A DNA stretch of 6,963 nt from Fidelibacterota bacterium 46_43 (GCA_001509335.1 LGGY01000177.1:1-6963), one strand, 5' to 3'. Counted from the first letter of the stretch, positions 1 to 6,718 are shown. Translations and numbers: made by a program. The notes: generated by a model from the letters alone, not told the origin.

Positions 1-113
1 AACATCACACCCAGTGTATCGGTGCCGATGGTAAGGCATACCGGCCGACTCCCTGACGCCACCAGGGGAAAAAAGAGCAGGATCATCAGGCAGATGGTTT
101 TACAGGTACGCAC
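1..113 (-). CDS. Partial secreted protein, N-terminus only (runs off left edge)
   Basis: An open frame begins just after, or overlapping, the end of the large outer-membrane-type gene and continues off the window. From a GTG at 113-111 it reads MRTCKTICLMILLFFPLV, followed by ASGSRPVCLTIGTDTLGVM. This is a short basic n-region, a strongly hydrophobic core and small residues (A-S-G-S), typical of a Sec signal peptide. The GTG has a GGAGG (117-121) only 3 nt upstream and overlaps the preceding gene by 14 nt. The alternative ATG at 86-84 leaves a 13-nt gap and lacks the basic n-region, so I prefer GTG without certainty. With about 37 residues visible no family can be named. Its position makes it the fourth member of an operon in which every product appears to be exported. 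Confidence 0.55.
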   Translation of the reverse strand, partial: MRTCKTICLMILLFFPLVASGSRPVCLTIGTDTLGVM

Positions 114-3100
114 GGGCCTCCACACGGATAAGGGTTACCGATTGACTCTCTCCCCGTTTTCGGTACTGAAAAGTTCCATTCAGGGAAACCATGTCGCTTA
201 GGCGCCGTTCGTACCGAAACATAAATTGCAGGGTATATCCTGCGGGAAGGCCGTCCGCTACTTCATAGGGCAGGGGCTGATCATATTCTGTATTCACCGA
301 AATCAGGCCGAAACGACCGTTGACAAATTCCCCGGGGATCCGGCTCCAGCTTCCACTGACTTCTCCTTCCAGCCGATGGGTGGAAAAATCCTCCCGGAGA
401 AAAGTACTGGCAATAGCAGAGTACGCTGCTGAAATACCCAGATCCAGGGATCCTCCGGGTGTCCGGTGAAATGCCGTCTGAATGCCCCGGCGATTGTTTT
501 GCACGGAATAGGACCCTAAAGGAAAACGTTCACGGCGATCGTGTCCCAGAGAAAATCCATATTCCTGATACCCGTTCTCTCCCCGGCGCCGCCAAAGGAT
601 TTCCCCTTCATCCTTTCCGGACAGGCTTTCACTATGAACGTCCCGGGTATTCTGGGAGCGGACATGATCCGTTGCCAGCCGCAGAGACCGGTTTTGACCG
701 GAGGACGTAAGGGTCAGATCGTTTCTGGCACGGATAGTCGCCAAAAGAATGTTTTCCCGGGGTTGAGTAAAAGAAAGGGATTGAAAGACAATCAGATCAT
801 CACTTCTGTATTCCAGATCTCCGGCAAAGCGGTAACGAAGAGAAACCTTGTTGAAACGGTGCTGCCAGCGGGTGTTCAGTGTGCTGGCATGAATGACCTG
901 ATCCAGGCGGTCATTGGTCTGTTCACGACGGAGTACATAATTCCCCAGGGGATCGGGGACATACTCATTGTAAGCTTCATCCCAGCGATATTGTCCCATG
1001 CCGTCGGCGACTCGGATGAAAAGGGCTTCCCGTCGGTATTCAGAGGTCCGGTTGATTCGGGTTGTCAACTGACCGGAAAGGCTGATGGACGGGATCGTCC
1101 ACTGGAGCCGGTTACTGGTGAGCACGGTAAAATCCTGCCGGGTATTCCGCTGATCCAGACGGCCGGTCAAATCTCCCTGCCAGCGGATATACTCCCTGAA
1201 ATCAAAATGTCCTCTCACTTCCAGATCGTGTTTTTGGGAATAGCGGTCAAACCGGGTACCATCCCATTCAAAATCCTCCCGGTAACGATATTCGATTCCT
1301 GTGGTTTCACTTAAGCGGATTCCACTCCGTAAAATATCATTCCGTTCGGCATAGGCACGCCCCAGTGGTTCAAACAGAGTCCTTTTCCATCCGGCATAGA
1401 GGGCATGGACTTTTCCTGTAACACCAGCCTGATAATAGGGAAGCCAGTGGGAATCCCTCAGGCGAAACCCTTCCCATGAAAGAGCAACCTTTTTTCCGAC
1501 AGATCCGGAGAAAGAAAGACGGTGGCGGAGCGAATCAACCCGGATACCGGCACTTTGCCAGGCCAGGTTCGTGTGAAATTTATCTGAATCATACACCAGG
1601 GCATTCCGGGTGTTGAAGCGAAGGGTATCTCCGGGATGAAAACCCATGTCCCGGGAAAGAGAAACAGATTCAGGCGCTTCGAAGCTTACAAAGTGTTCAG
1701 ATCGGCTCCAGCCGGTACTTTGAAATATGAGGCGAGCCACAGGCAATTCAGCCTGCCAGTTCCCCCCGAAGCCTTGATGCCGGGTACCTGGACCAAATCC
1801 CCGATCAAATTGTGAAAGGGTCACTTGACCGGAAACTATCCCCTTCCACAGCGTCATACGGAAATCGCCTCCCAGATGGGAAAGGGTTTCGGGAAAAACC
1901 ACCGGTCTTCGGGGAAAATACTGGGATAAAGGATCCTCCGGGGCATATTCATAATAAGGCAGTCCATCTTCATCATAGCGCCGGATATATCCTCCGTTCT
2001 GATTTTCCCTGAAAAAACGGACTTCATGTGTACCTTGTTCCCGGCCGGCATAGAGCCAGAAGCCCTCGTTGGACAAGACATACGAGCCGTTTGTATCTGA
2101 TTGGGCGGTAGAGAGATAATCACCTTCTATAAGGGAGGATAACGAATCGGGGCTGAGGTTGGTCATACTTTCGTCGAGGGGACGGGAAGCATCGTCAGAT
2201 TCCCGGAGAGCGTAAAGATGAACACCCCACCGATTCCCTGCATATCCCACACGGCCACCGGTACTCATGCGTGGAAACCATTCATTCCGGTACCGGTATT
2301 CCACAAACACCCGGTCCTCTTTTGATAAGAGGTATCCGGTAGAAAACGTGAGTTCGGCAGCGCCATAATCCATCAGATACTGGGAGGATTCCAAACGGGT
2401 ACCGTTCAAATAAACCCGTTCCGAACCGGGGACAATCATTACTGAAGAAAGAGAACCGGAAAGGAGGCGATAAGGCCCCTGATCGTTTTCACGAATGGAT
2501 ATTTCCCGGCGGATAAAGCGGCCGGAAGGACTCCCGGCAAAGCCTGCCCAGGTCAGGGATCCCTGGGATTCTGCCGGAGAAGTCGCGGTGACTCCTGTCA
2601 GGTGGCCGGAATATCGGCTGAAAGGACTCCAATCCGTGCTGACCCTCAAATCTCCCAGTCTGCCATTGCCTCCCGGGGTTTCCAGTTCCAGATAAATCTG
2701 ATCCAACTCCTCAAGGCTCTGGGTCGACATGGCAGCATCAAAAGGTGTTTCATGGTCTGAGATCACACCACTCAGCATAACATCCGGAAGAAGTTCACCC
2801 CGGATCTGCAAATCCATTCCGCCGGACACATTACTCTGGCCGTTGGTACTCACCTGCACAGAACGAAAAAGGGTCCCCCGGGTTCGGACACCAGATGAAG
2901 GGACAGCCGATCGGGCAGGTATTTCGACCGGGCTCTTCTTATCGGGGAAAAGATCCGGTACATAGCGGACACCGGAAGAATACCGGAGGGGCAAAGACCA
3001 GTCCGGTGTGGAATAAAAAATCTTCACGGTGTAAGAGGTTTCGGGATTATCCAGAATCACCCAACGCCCTTCCACCGGATCCAGTGCCCAGCGGAGAGTG

Positions 3101-3258
3101 TCTGCAGGGTTTTCCCATTGGACAGATTCGATCGTTACCAGAGGATGGGACAGGGAAAAGACTGTTTGTCCCGGCCGGACGATAAAATCCTCCTGGTACG
3201 TGGCAGAAAACATCAGCGTAATGGCTAAAAGAAGGATTGTGAATATACGGATAATCAC
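100..3258 (-). CDS. Very large secreted, probably outer-membrane beta-barrel protein of unknown function
   Basis: The product has 1052 residues. Residues 1-20 form a signal peptide (MIIRIFTILLLAITLMFSAT). Residues about 23-110 look like a small beta domain. A middle region carries recognisable landmarks: LEELDQIYLELETPGG (182-197), GDLRV (202-206), NDQGPYRL (258-265), GSERVYLNGTRL (278-289) and YLMDYGAAELTFS (294-306). From about 320 to the end it is dominated by alternating polar/aromatic strands rich in Arg, Tyr, Trp and Ser, with short turns, as expected for a many-stranded outer-membrane barrel. The protein ends VTLIRVEARAYL. From memory, these landmarks match a family of long uncharacterised surface proteins in FCB-related phyla; I know no assigned function. 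The start is GTG, overlapping the upstream TGA by 4 nt (GTGA), with no good Shine-Dalgarno, which suggests translational coupling. No TonB box or plug domain is evident. Confidence 0.85.
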   Translation of the reverse strand: MIIRIFTILLLAITLMFSATYQEDFIVRPGQTVFSLSHPLVTIESVQWENPADTLRWALDPVEGRWVILDNPETSYTVKIFYSTPDWSLPLRYSSGVRYVPDLFPDKKSPVEIPARSAVPSSGVRTRGTLFRSVQVSTNGQSNVSGGMDLQIRGELLPDVMLSGVISDHETPFDAAMSTQSLEELDQIYLELETPGGNGRLGDLRVSTDWSPFSRYSGHLTGVTATSPAESQGSLTWAGFAGSPSGRFIRREISIRENDQGPYRLLSGSLSSVMIVPGSERVYLNGTRLESSQYLMDYGAAELTFSTGYLLSKEDRVFVEYRYRNEWFPRMSTGGRVGYAGNRWGVHLYALRESDDASRPLDESMTNLSPDSLSSLIEGDYLSTAQSDTNGSYVLSNEGFWLYAGREQGTHEVRFFRENQNGGYIRRYDEDGLPYYEYAPEDPLSQYFPRRPVVFPETLSHLGGDFRMTLWKGIVSGQVTLSQFDRGFGPGTRHQGFGGNWQAELPVARLIFQSTGWSRSEHFVSFEAPESVSLSRDMGFHPGDTLRFNTRNALVYDSDKFHTNLAWQSAGIRVDSLRHRLSFSGSVGKKVALSWEGFRLRDSHWLPYYQAGVTGKVHALYAGWKRTLFEPLGRAYAERNDILRSGIRLSETTGIEYRYREDFEWDGTRFDRYSQKHDLEVRGHFDFREYIRWQGDLTGRLDQRNTRQDFTVLTSNRLQWTIPSISLSGQLTTRINRTSEYRREALFIRVADGMGQYRWDEAYNEYVPDPLGNYVLRREQTNDRLDQVIHASTLNTRWQHRFNKVSLRYRFAGDLEYRSDDLIVFQSLSFTQPRENILLATIRARNDLTLTSSGQNRSLRLATDHVRSQNTRDVHSESLSGKDEGEILWRRRGENGYQEYGFSLGHDRRERFPLGSYSVQNNRRGIQTAFHRTPGGSLDLGISAAYSAIASTFLREDFSTHRLEGEVSGSWSRIPGEFVNGRFGLISVNTEYDQPLPYEVADGLPAGYTLQFMFRYERRLSDMVSLNGTFQYRKRGESQSVTLIRVEARAYL

Positions 3259-4058
3259 GGTGTGGAGGTCCCTTTGGGCAAATAGAGGTCAAATCCTCCG
3301 GGAATGGAGGACCCATCCGGACGAATCCGTCGGTTTTTCCAGATTCTCAGACAGGATTTATCATCGATTTTTTTTGGAGAGATCCCCGGTGACAGCATCC
3401 AGGTGCCCTTTGGCCCGGAAAGAAAGACAAAATCTTTCCATCCCCCTGCAAGATGTTGGATACCCAGTGAATCCGGAATTTGAAACGACTGACGCAACCG
3501 CCCCTGGGTATCGGCAATCCAAACGATAGATTCTGCCGGTGAAAAACAATAGACCTTGTTTCCGTCGCTCATAAGGGATAAATCAGGTGGTATGACGGCG
3601 AAAACCCGGCCGGTTCCCCAGGGGACAGGTGTAGAGAATCCCGGGTTGAATTGCCATATTTTTTGATTCAGTGCATCAGCCAACAACCAGCTGCCGTCGG
3701 ATAAAATGAGAAAGGCTATGGGATCTTCTATCTGGGACGAAAGAGCAAGGGAACCAAGATAATTCAGGTCTGTATCAAATTCCAGGATAGTTTTACCTGT
3801 CCGGTCCAGCACCCAGACAGAAGACGGGAACTGGAGCTGGAGTCCTGCCGGTTCCTGGAGACGGGACATCAGCGCCGGTCCATCCCCCCGTTTCAGAGTT
3901 TCTTCAGAAGAAAGACGGACAATAATTCCATTACGGGCTGATAAAAGGTAAAATCGTCCTATAGGGTCGGTTTCGGCATATTCAAAAGTCATGCCCGACA
4001 ACAGGACAGGGATAAACACAAAACACAAAGCAAAAAGGCGGGATAGGTGTGTGGTCAT
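3255..4058 (-). CDS. Secreted beta-propeller-like (NHL-type) protein
   Basis: The product has 267 residues, starting at MTTHLSRLFALCFVFIPVLL. I chose this ATG because a signal peptide follows at once (residues 1-22) and it lies 4 nt after the stop of the upstream gene. Longer in-frame starts would run inside that gene. The mature part contains repeated units that resemble propeller blades: RFYLLSARNGIIVRLS (35-50), SSVWVLDRTGKTILEFDTDLN (79-99), AFLILSDGSWLLADALNQKIWQF (115-137), KVYCFSPAESIVWIADTQGRLRQSF (168-192) and DFVFLSGPKGTWMLSP (209-224). The D-x-x-G-K/R turn followed by a hydrophobic strand is typical of NHL or six-bladed propellers. About five blades are visible, so a sixth is degenerate or short. 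Such folds usually bind proteins or ligands, and a periplasmic partner role for the large downstream protein is inference. No catalytic motif is seen. The TGA stop overlaps the GTG of the next gene. Confidence 0.75.
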   Translation of the reverse strand: MTTHLSRLFALCFVFIPVLLSGMTFEYAETDPIGRFYLLSARNGIIVRLSSEETLKRGDGPALMSRLQEPAGLQLQFPSSVWVLDRTGKTILEFDTDLNYLGSLALSSQIEDPIAFLILSDGSWLLADALNQKIWQFNPGFSTPVPWGTGRVFAVIPPDLSLMSDGNKVYCFSPAESIVWIADTQGRLRQSFQIPDSLGIQHLAGGWKDFVFLSGPKGTWMLSPGISPKKIDDKSCLRIWKNRRIRPDGSSIPGGFDLYLPKGTSTP

Positions 4059-4062
4059 ACAT

Positions 4063-4863
4063 CTAATACTTTTTGCCGCAGAAGGGACAAAAAAGGTGTC
4101 CGGTAGTTCTGGGAGCACCACAATAGCCGCAAAAGCGCATAGCATGGGATTCCCTTTTCGTATCGTCATGGACAGGCCGGACAACCCGCCGGATCAGAAT
4201 GGCCAGAATCAGCATAAGGATTAAAAGGCCAATGCCGATTCGCCGGACGGCAGGTGAGAGCTGACGCCGGATGGGTTCTGGCGGTTCCATGACTCCGGGA
4301 GCCGTCAGCTGTCTGCCGGGATTTGTGTAACGAAGGGACACCATAAAGGGTTCCTCCGGACGGATCCCGGCAAATTTTGTCATGCTGTATACCAGTCCGC
4401 TCCGGTCTTTTACCTCACGGGTCCATGCCGTGGCATCCATAAAATCAAAATTAAGGGCTGCTGCTGGTTTTTGAATCCTGATGTACAAGGTATCCACTGC
4501 TAAATTTGAATAGAAAAAATAATCATAGGACCGATAGGATGTATCGGGAAACGTATCGTAATAGGTCATGGTGAAATGATCCCCCTGGGGAGTAAAACGG
4601 ATCATGTTCGTGGCATCGGCCGTGATAATCTTCTGGAAATCCAGATATCCTTCCCGGATCCGCACATGTTTCACAGATTCGGGGATAACAAAAACAACGG
4701 GGGCCACGCTATCCATGGTCATTTCCATCATCACCAGCATCGCGGGCTGGTCGTAATCGGGCCAGAGATCCACCCGTGCTTCCGTGAAACGGGCAGCGGA
4801 GAGGGATCCTGCATCGGCCCACAGACAAAAAAGAATGGCGAAAAATAGAATACGTAACTTCAT
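4063..4863 (-). CDS. Membrane-anchored protein with exported beta domain and cytoplasmic zinc ribbon
   Basis: The product has 266 residues in four parts. Residues 1-24 are a signal peptide (MKLRILFFAILFCLWADAGS). Residues about 25-185 form an exported domain rich in beta strands and aromatics. A Pro-rich linker (about 188-200) leads to one membrane segment at about 209-224 (IGIGLLILMLILAILI), followed by the basic stretch RRVVR, which places the C-terminus in the cytoplasm. The C-terminal zinc ribbon has cysteines at 245, 248, 259 and 262 (CGYC, then CPFC, 10 residues between the pairs), ending GKKY. Zinc ribbons of this kind occur at the ends of many membrane proteins and are thought to mediate contacts rather than catalysis. 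This is the first gene of the minus-strand operon. No Shine-Dalgarno precedes the ATG. The exported domain matches no family I can name; two-domain proteins of this plan are usually annotated only as zinc-ribbon domain-containing. Confidence 0.8.
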   Translation of the reverse strand: MKLRILFFAILFCLWADAGSLSAARFTEARVDLWPDYDQPAMLVMMEMTMDSVAPVVFVIPESVKHVRIREGYLDFQKIITADATNMIRFTPQGDHFTMTYYDTFPDTSYRSYDYFFYSNLAVDTLYIRIQKPAAALNFDFMDATAWTREVKDRSGLVYSMTKFAGIRPEEPFMVSLRYTNPGRQLTAPGVMEPPEPIRRQLSPAVRRIGIGLLILMLILAILIRRVVRPVHDDTKRESHAMRFCGYCGAPRTTGHLFCPFCGKKY

Positions 4864-4864
4864 G

Positions 4865-4893
4865 ATGAAATTTAATGGTAAGAATCATATAAT
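4865..4893 (+). promoter_or_regulatory. Candidate promoter of the flavodoxin gene
   Basis: A perfect TATAAT lies at 4888-4893, with ATGAAA (4865-4870, four of six matches to TTGACA) 17 bp upstream. Transcription would begin near 4900, leaving a leader of about 84 nt before the flavodoxin ATG. The -10 element physically overlaps the -10-like element of the divergent operon on the other strand, so the two promoters could compete or be co-regulated. The assignment is from sequence match alone. Confidence 0.35.
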
Positions 4894-4914
4894 ATCGAGA
4901 GATTTCATGGACAA
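4886..4914 (-). promoter_or_regulatory. Candidate promoter of the envelope operon
   Basis: On the minus strand TTGTCC (4914-4909) and TATATG (4891-4886) are separated by 17 bp, each matching four of six positions of the sigma-70-type consensus. Transcription would start near 4879, giving a leader of about 16 nt before the ATG at 4863 with no Shine-Dalgarno. The elements are weak and the assignment rests on spacing and position. If the host uses a Bacteroidetes-type sigma factor the true elements would differ. Confidence 0.3.
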
Positions 4915-4972
4915 AGAGCGTTGAAAGTGTATCATATCGTGACCTTTGATGCCGGGAAGAGACAAAAGCATG

Positions 4973-4980
4973 AAGGAGGT
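4973..4980 (+). promoter_or_regulatory. Strong ribosome binding site of the flavodoxin gene
   Basis: AAGGAGGT ends 3 nt before the ATG at 4984 and is a full anti-16S match. It fixes the start at 4984. An in-frame TTG at 4921 would add 21 residues that fit no flavodoxin N-terminus. It contrasts with the minus-strand genes, which mostly lack such a site. Confidence 0.8.
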
Positions 4981-4983
4981 ACT

Positions 4984-5499
4984 ATGAATATCGGCATATT
5001 CTATGGTTCATCAAGCGGCAATACAGAAGAAGCGGCGGAAAAAATCCGACAGGGACTCTCCCTCCCGGAAGAGAACATTCATGATATCAGTGAAACGGAA
5101 GCCGACGCATTTGATCATTACGACGTCATCATCTTTGCCAGCTCAAGCACGGGGACAGGCAACATGCAACCGGACTGGGCAGAATTTCGGGATGAGCTGG
5201 AGAATATTGATTTTTCCGATAAAACTGTAGCTTTTGTAGGTATGGGAGATCAGATGATGTTTCCCGACTCGTTCCTGGGCGGTATCAGTCACCTCTACAG
5301 TCTGGTAGCCAAAAACGCGGAACGGGTTATTGGCGGGAACTGGCCTGCAGATGGTTACGAATTCGAGCATTCCAAATTTTTCAAAAAAGGAGGCTTTCGT
5401 GGACTTGCACTGGATGCAGACAACCAGCCGGAACTGACAGATGAGCGGATTGAGCGTTGGGTTAGACAGATTCGGGAAGAGCTGGGGAGGGTGGACTGA
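4984..5499 (+). CDS. fldA: Long-chain flavodoxin (FMN electron carrier)
   Basis: A 171-residue cytoplasmic FMN protein that shuttles single electrons at low potential, usually as an alternative to ferredoxin. Visible features, in order: strand 1 and the FMN phosphate loop GSSSGNTEEAA (8-18); the 50s/60s loop SSSTGTGNMQPDW (53-65); IDFSDKTVAFVG (75-86) leading to the 90s loop GMGDQMMFPDSF (86-97); the long-chain insertion region with GGNWPADGYEFEHSKFF (117-133); GLALDADNQPELTDERIERWV (140-160), the typical C-terminal helix. Length matches bacterial long-chain flavodoxins (about 165-180 residues). The position of the isoalloxazine-stacking Trp (E. coli FldA Trp57) is Thr56 here, and the 90s-loop Tyr is Phe93. 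The loop resembles Helicobacter pylori flavodoxin (PTAGAGDLQTDW, from memory). It is followed by a terminator, so it is probably a single-gene unit. No partner reductase or oxidoreductase lies nearby, so its redox partner cannot be told. Confidence 0.95.
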   Translation: MNIGIFYGSSSGNTEEAAEKIRQGLSLPEENIHDISETEADAFDHYDVIIFASSSTGTGNMQPDWAEFRDELENIDFSDKTVAFVGMGDQMMFPDSFLGGISHLYSLVAKNAERVIGGNWPADGYEFEHSKFFKKGGFRGLALDADNQPELTDERIERWVRQIREELGRVD

Positions 5500-5514
5500 G
5501 CCCTCACTTTTATT

Positions 5515-5544
5515 CCCCGGAATGAACACCGGGGTTAATTTAAT
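5515..5544 (+). terminator. Putative rho-independent terminator after flavodoxin
   Basis: CCCCGG (5515-5520) and CCGGGG (5529-5534) form a perfect 6-bp GC stem with an 8-nt loop, 15 nt after the flavodoxin stop. An AT-rich tail, TTAATTTAAT, follows. The tail has interrupted rather than continuous T residues, so termination may be partial. The orientation suits the plus-strand gene. Confidence 0.6.
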
Positions 5545-5572
5545 CCTGAAATTCCCCCAACGATATGATAAA

Positions 5573-5587
5573 TTTCAACGATTGAAA
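5573..5587. promoter_or_regulatory. Short palindrome upstream of the epimerase gene
   Basis: TTTCAA-CGA-TTGAAA is a perfect 6-bp inverted repeat with a 3-bp centre, 30 bp before the epimerase ATG. It lies close to a TATGAT (5564-5569) that could be a -10 element, though no convincing -35 is visible. This size and placement would fit a dimeric repressor site. The surroundings are very AT-rich, so chance is a real alternative. Confidence 0.25.
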
Positions 5588-5617
5588 ATAATAAAAAATA
5601 ATGAATGAGGTTTGGCC

Positions 5618-6640
5618 ATGGAACTGAAACTGCATGAATATGATCTGCCCCTGAAATATAAGTTCGGGATTTCCCGGGAGACCCGGACGGTGCAAAAAAC
5701 GGTGATTGCTGAAGTCATCCAGGACGGCATCAGTGGATACGGCGAAGCAGTAGCCAACCATAAATATTACGGATTTACCGTTGAACGCATATTTGACGAT
5801 TTGAATGGTCTCCGGGACGATTTGAAAACCAGAAACATCCTGGATACGTCCCCGAATGTCCTGTGGGCCATATATCTTCCCCGCCTGAAAGAAAATCCCT
5901 TTGCCCAGTGCGCCCTGGATATGGCTCTGTGGGATCTGTACGGAAAACTAAAAGGAAAAAAGACCTGGGAGTTGTGGGGACTGGATGCTTCCAAACGGCC
6001 GGTGACCGATTATACCATTGGTATTGATGAAATTGATGTCATGAAAAAGAAACTCCTGGAGTTTAAAGACTGGCCGGTTTTTAAAATCAAGTTGGGGACC
6101 GACCATGACATGGAAATCATACAGGAGCTGCGGAAGGTCACGGATGCCACCCTACGGATTGATGCCAACTGCGCCTGGTCCGCCGATCAGACAATTCGAT
6201 TTTCCAAAACTTTAAAAGAACTGGATGTGGAATTTATTGAACAACCCCTGCCTGCAGAGGACTGGGAAGGGATGAAAAAGGTTTACAAAAAATCTGTCCT
6301 GCCGGTCATCGCCGATGAAAGTTGCGTACACGAGGAGGATGTAGACCGTTGTCACGGCTATTTTCACGGGGTAAACATCAAAGTTGTAAAATGTGGCGGA
6401 CTTACACCGGCATTGCGCATGATCCGCCGTGCGCGGGAACTGAATATGAAAGTCATGGTCGGCTGCATGACAGAATCCACGGTAGGTATTTCCGGCATAG
6501 CCCAGTTGATGCCACTCCTGGATTATATAGATGCAGACGGACCCCTCCTTTTGGCAAAAGATATAGCAACGGGTGTGACCATTGATAAGGGTGTTGTGTC
6601 TTATTCTGATGTACCGGGGAATGGAGTTGTTTTGATTTAA
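5618..6640 (+). CDS. Dipeptide epimerase (enolase superfamily, muconate-lactonizing subgroup)
   Basis: A 340-residue cytoplasmic Mg-dependent enzyme that inverts the alpha carbon of one residue in a dipeptide. The best-known member is L-Ala-D/L-Glu epimerase of murein peptide recycling. The N-terminal capping domain (about 1-120) holds the 20s specificity loop (KFGISRETRT, 15-24). The barrel carries the full catalytic set: KIK (156-158), RIDANCAW with metal ligand Asp182, EQPL with Glu208, ADES with Asp233, and NIKVVKCGG (253-261) with the opposing lysine. DADG (305-308) has the Asp-x-Asp that in dipeptide epimerases holds the substrate amino group, separating this protein from muconate cycloisomerase and OSB synthase. 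The ATG at 5618 has GAGG 7 nt upstream; a TTG two codons earlier is less likely. Family length is about 320-365. No peptidase, NlpC/P60 or peptide transporter gene is adjacent, so the dipeptide is undetermined. Confidence 0.92.
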   Translation: MELKLHEYDLPLKYKFGISRETRTVQKTVIAEVIQDGISGYGEAVANHKYYGFTVERIFDDLNGLRDDLKTRNILDTSPNVLWAIYLPRLKENPFAQCALDMALWDLYGKLKGKKTWELWGLDASKRPVTDYTIGIDEIDVMKKKLLEFKDWPVFKIKLGTDHDMEIIQELRKVTDATLRIDANCAWSADQTIRFSKTLKELDVEFIEQPLPAEDWEGMKKVYKKSVLPVIADESCVHEEDVDRCHGYFHGVNIKVVKCGGLTPALRMIRRARELNMKVMVGCMTESTVGISGIAQLMPLLDYIDADGPLLLAKDIATGVTIDKGVVSYSDVPGNGVVLI

Positions 6641-6652
6641 GAGTCCTGAGTT

Positions 6653-6674
6653 GAATTGGGAATGGAGAATTGAG
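6653..6674 (+). repeat. Degenerate 7-bp tandem repeat, three copies
   Basis: Three heptamers sit head to tail: GAATTGG (6653-6659), GAATGGA (6660-6666) and GAATTGA (6667-6673), followed by a further G. They begin 13 bp after the epimerase stop. Comparable GAATTGA-type arrays occur between genes in some environmental bacterial genomes (recollection). No function is implied. Confidence 0.5.
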
Positions 6675-6693
6675 TTTTCAGTTGTTTCTCCCG

Positions 6694-6716
6694 CAGAGAT
6701 TCTGAGTTACAGAGAT
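6694..6716 (+). repeat. Short direct repeat CAGAGAT
   Basis: CAGAGAT occurs at 6694-6700 and again at 6710-6716, a period of 16 bp, just left of the hairpin cluster. It could be the decayed edge of the same intergenic repeat element, or chance. Confidence 0.3.
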
Positions 6717-6718
6717 AC

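Noticed and set aside
541..1314. 257-codon open frame on the plus strand
   Set aside because: It lies wholly antisense to the large beta-rich protein, which has a clear signal peptide and operon overlap. Its translation has no recognisable domain and no ribosome binding site was evident.
3098..3529. 143-codon open frame on the plus strand crossing two minus-strand genes
   Set aside because: It spans the stop/start overlap of two well-supported genes on the other strand, and its translation looks random and low in hydrophobic order.
4059..4184. N-terminal extension of the propeller-like protein from an ATG at 4184
   Set aside because: It would place 42 residues inside the upstream gene and bury the signal peptide, which starts exactly at the ATG at 4058.
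4921..4983. Upstream TTG start for the flavodoxin
   Set aside because: The perfect Shine-Dalgarno sits directly before the ATG at 4984, and the flavodoxin fold begins at MNIGIFYG.
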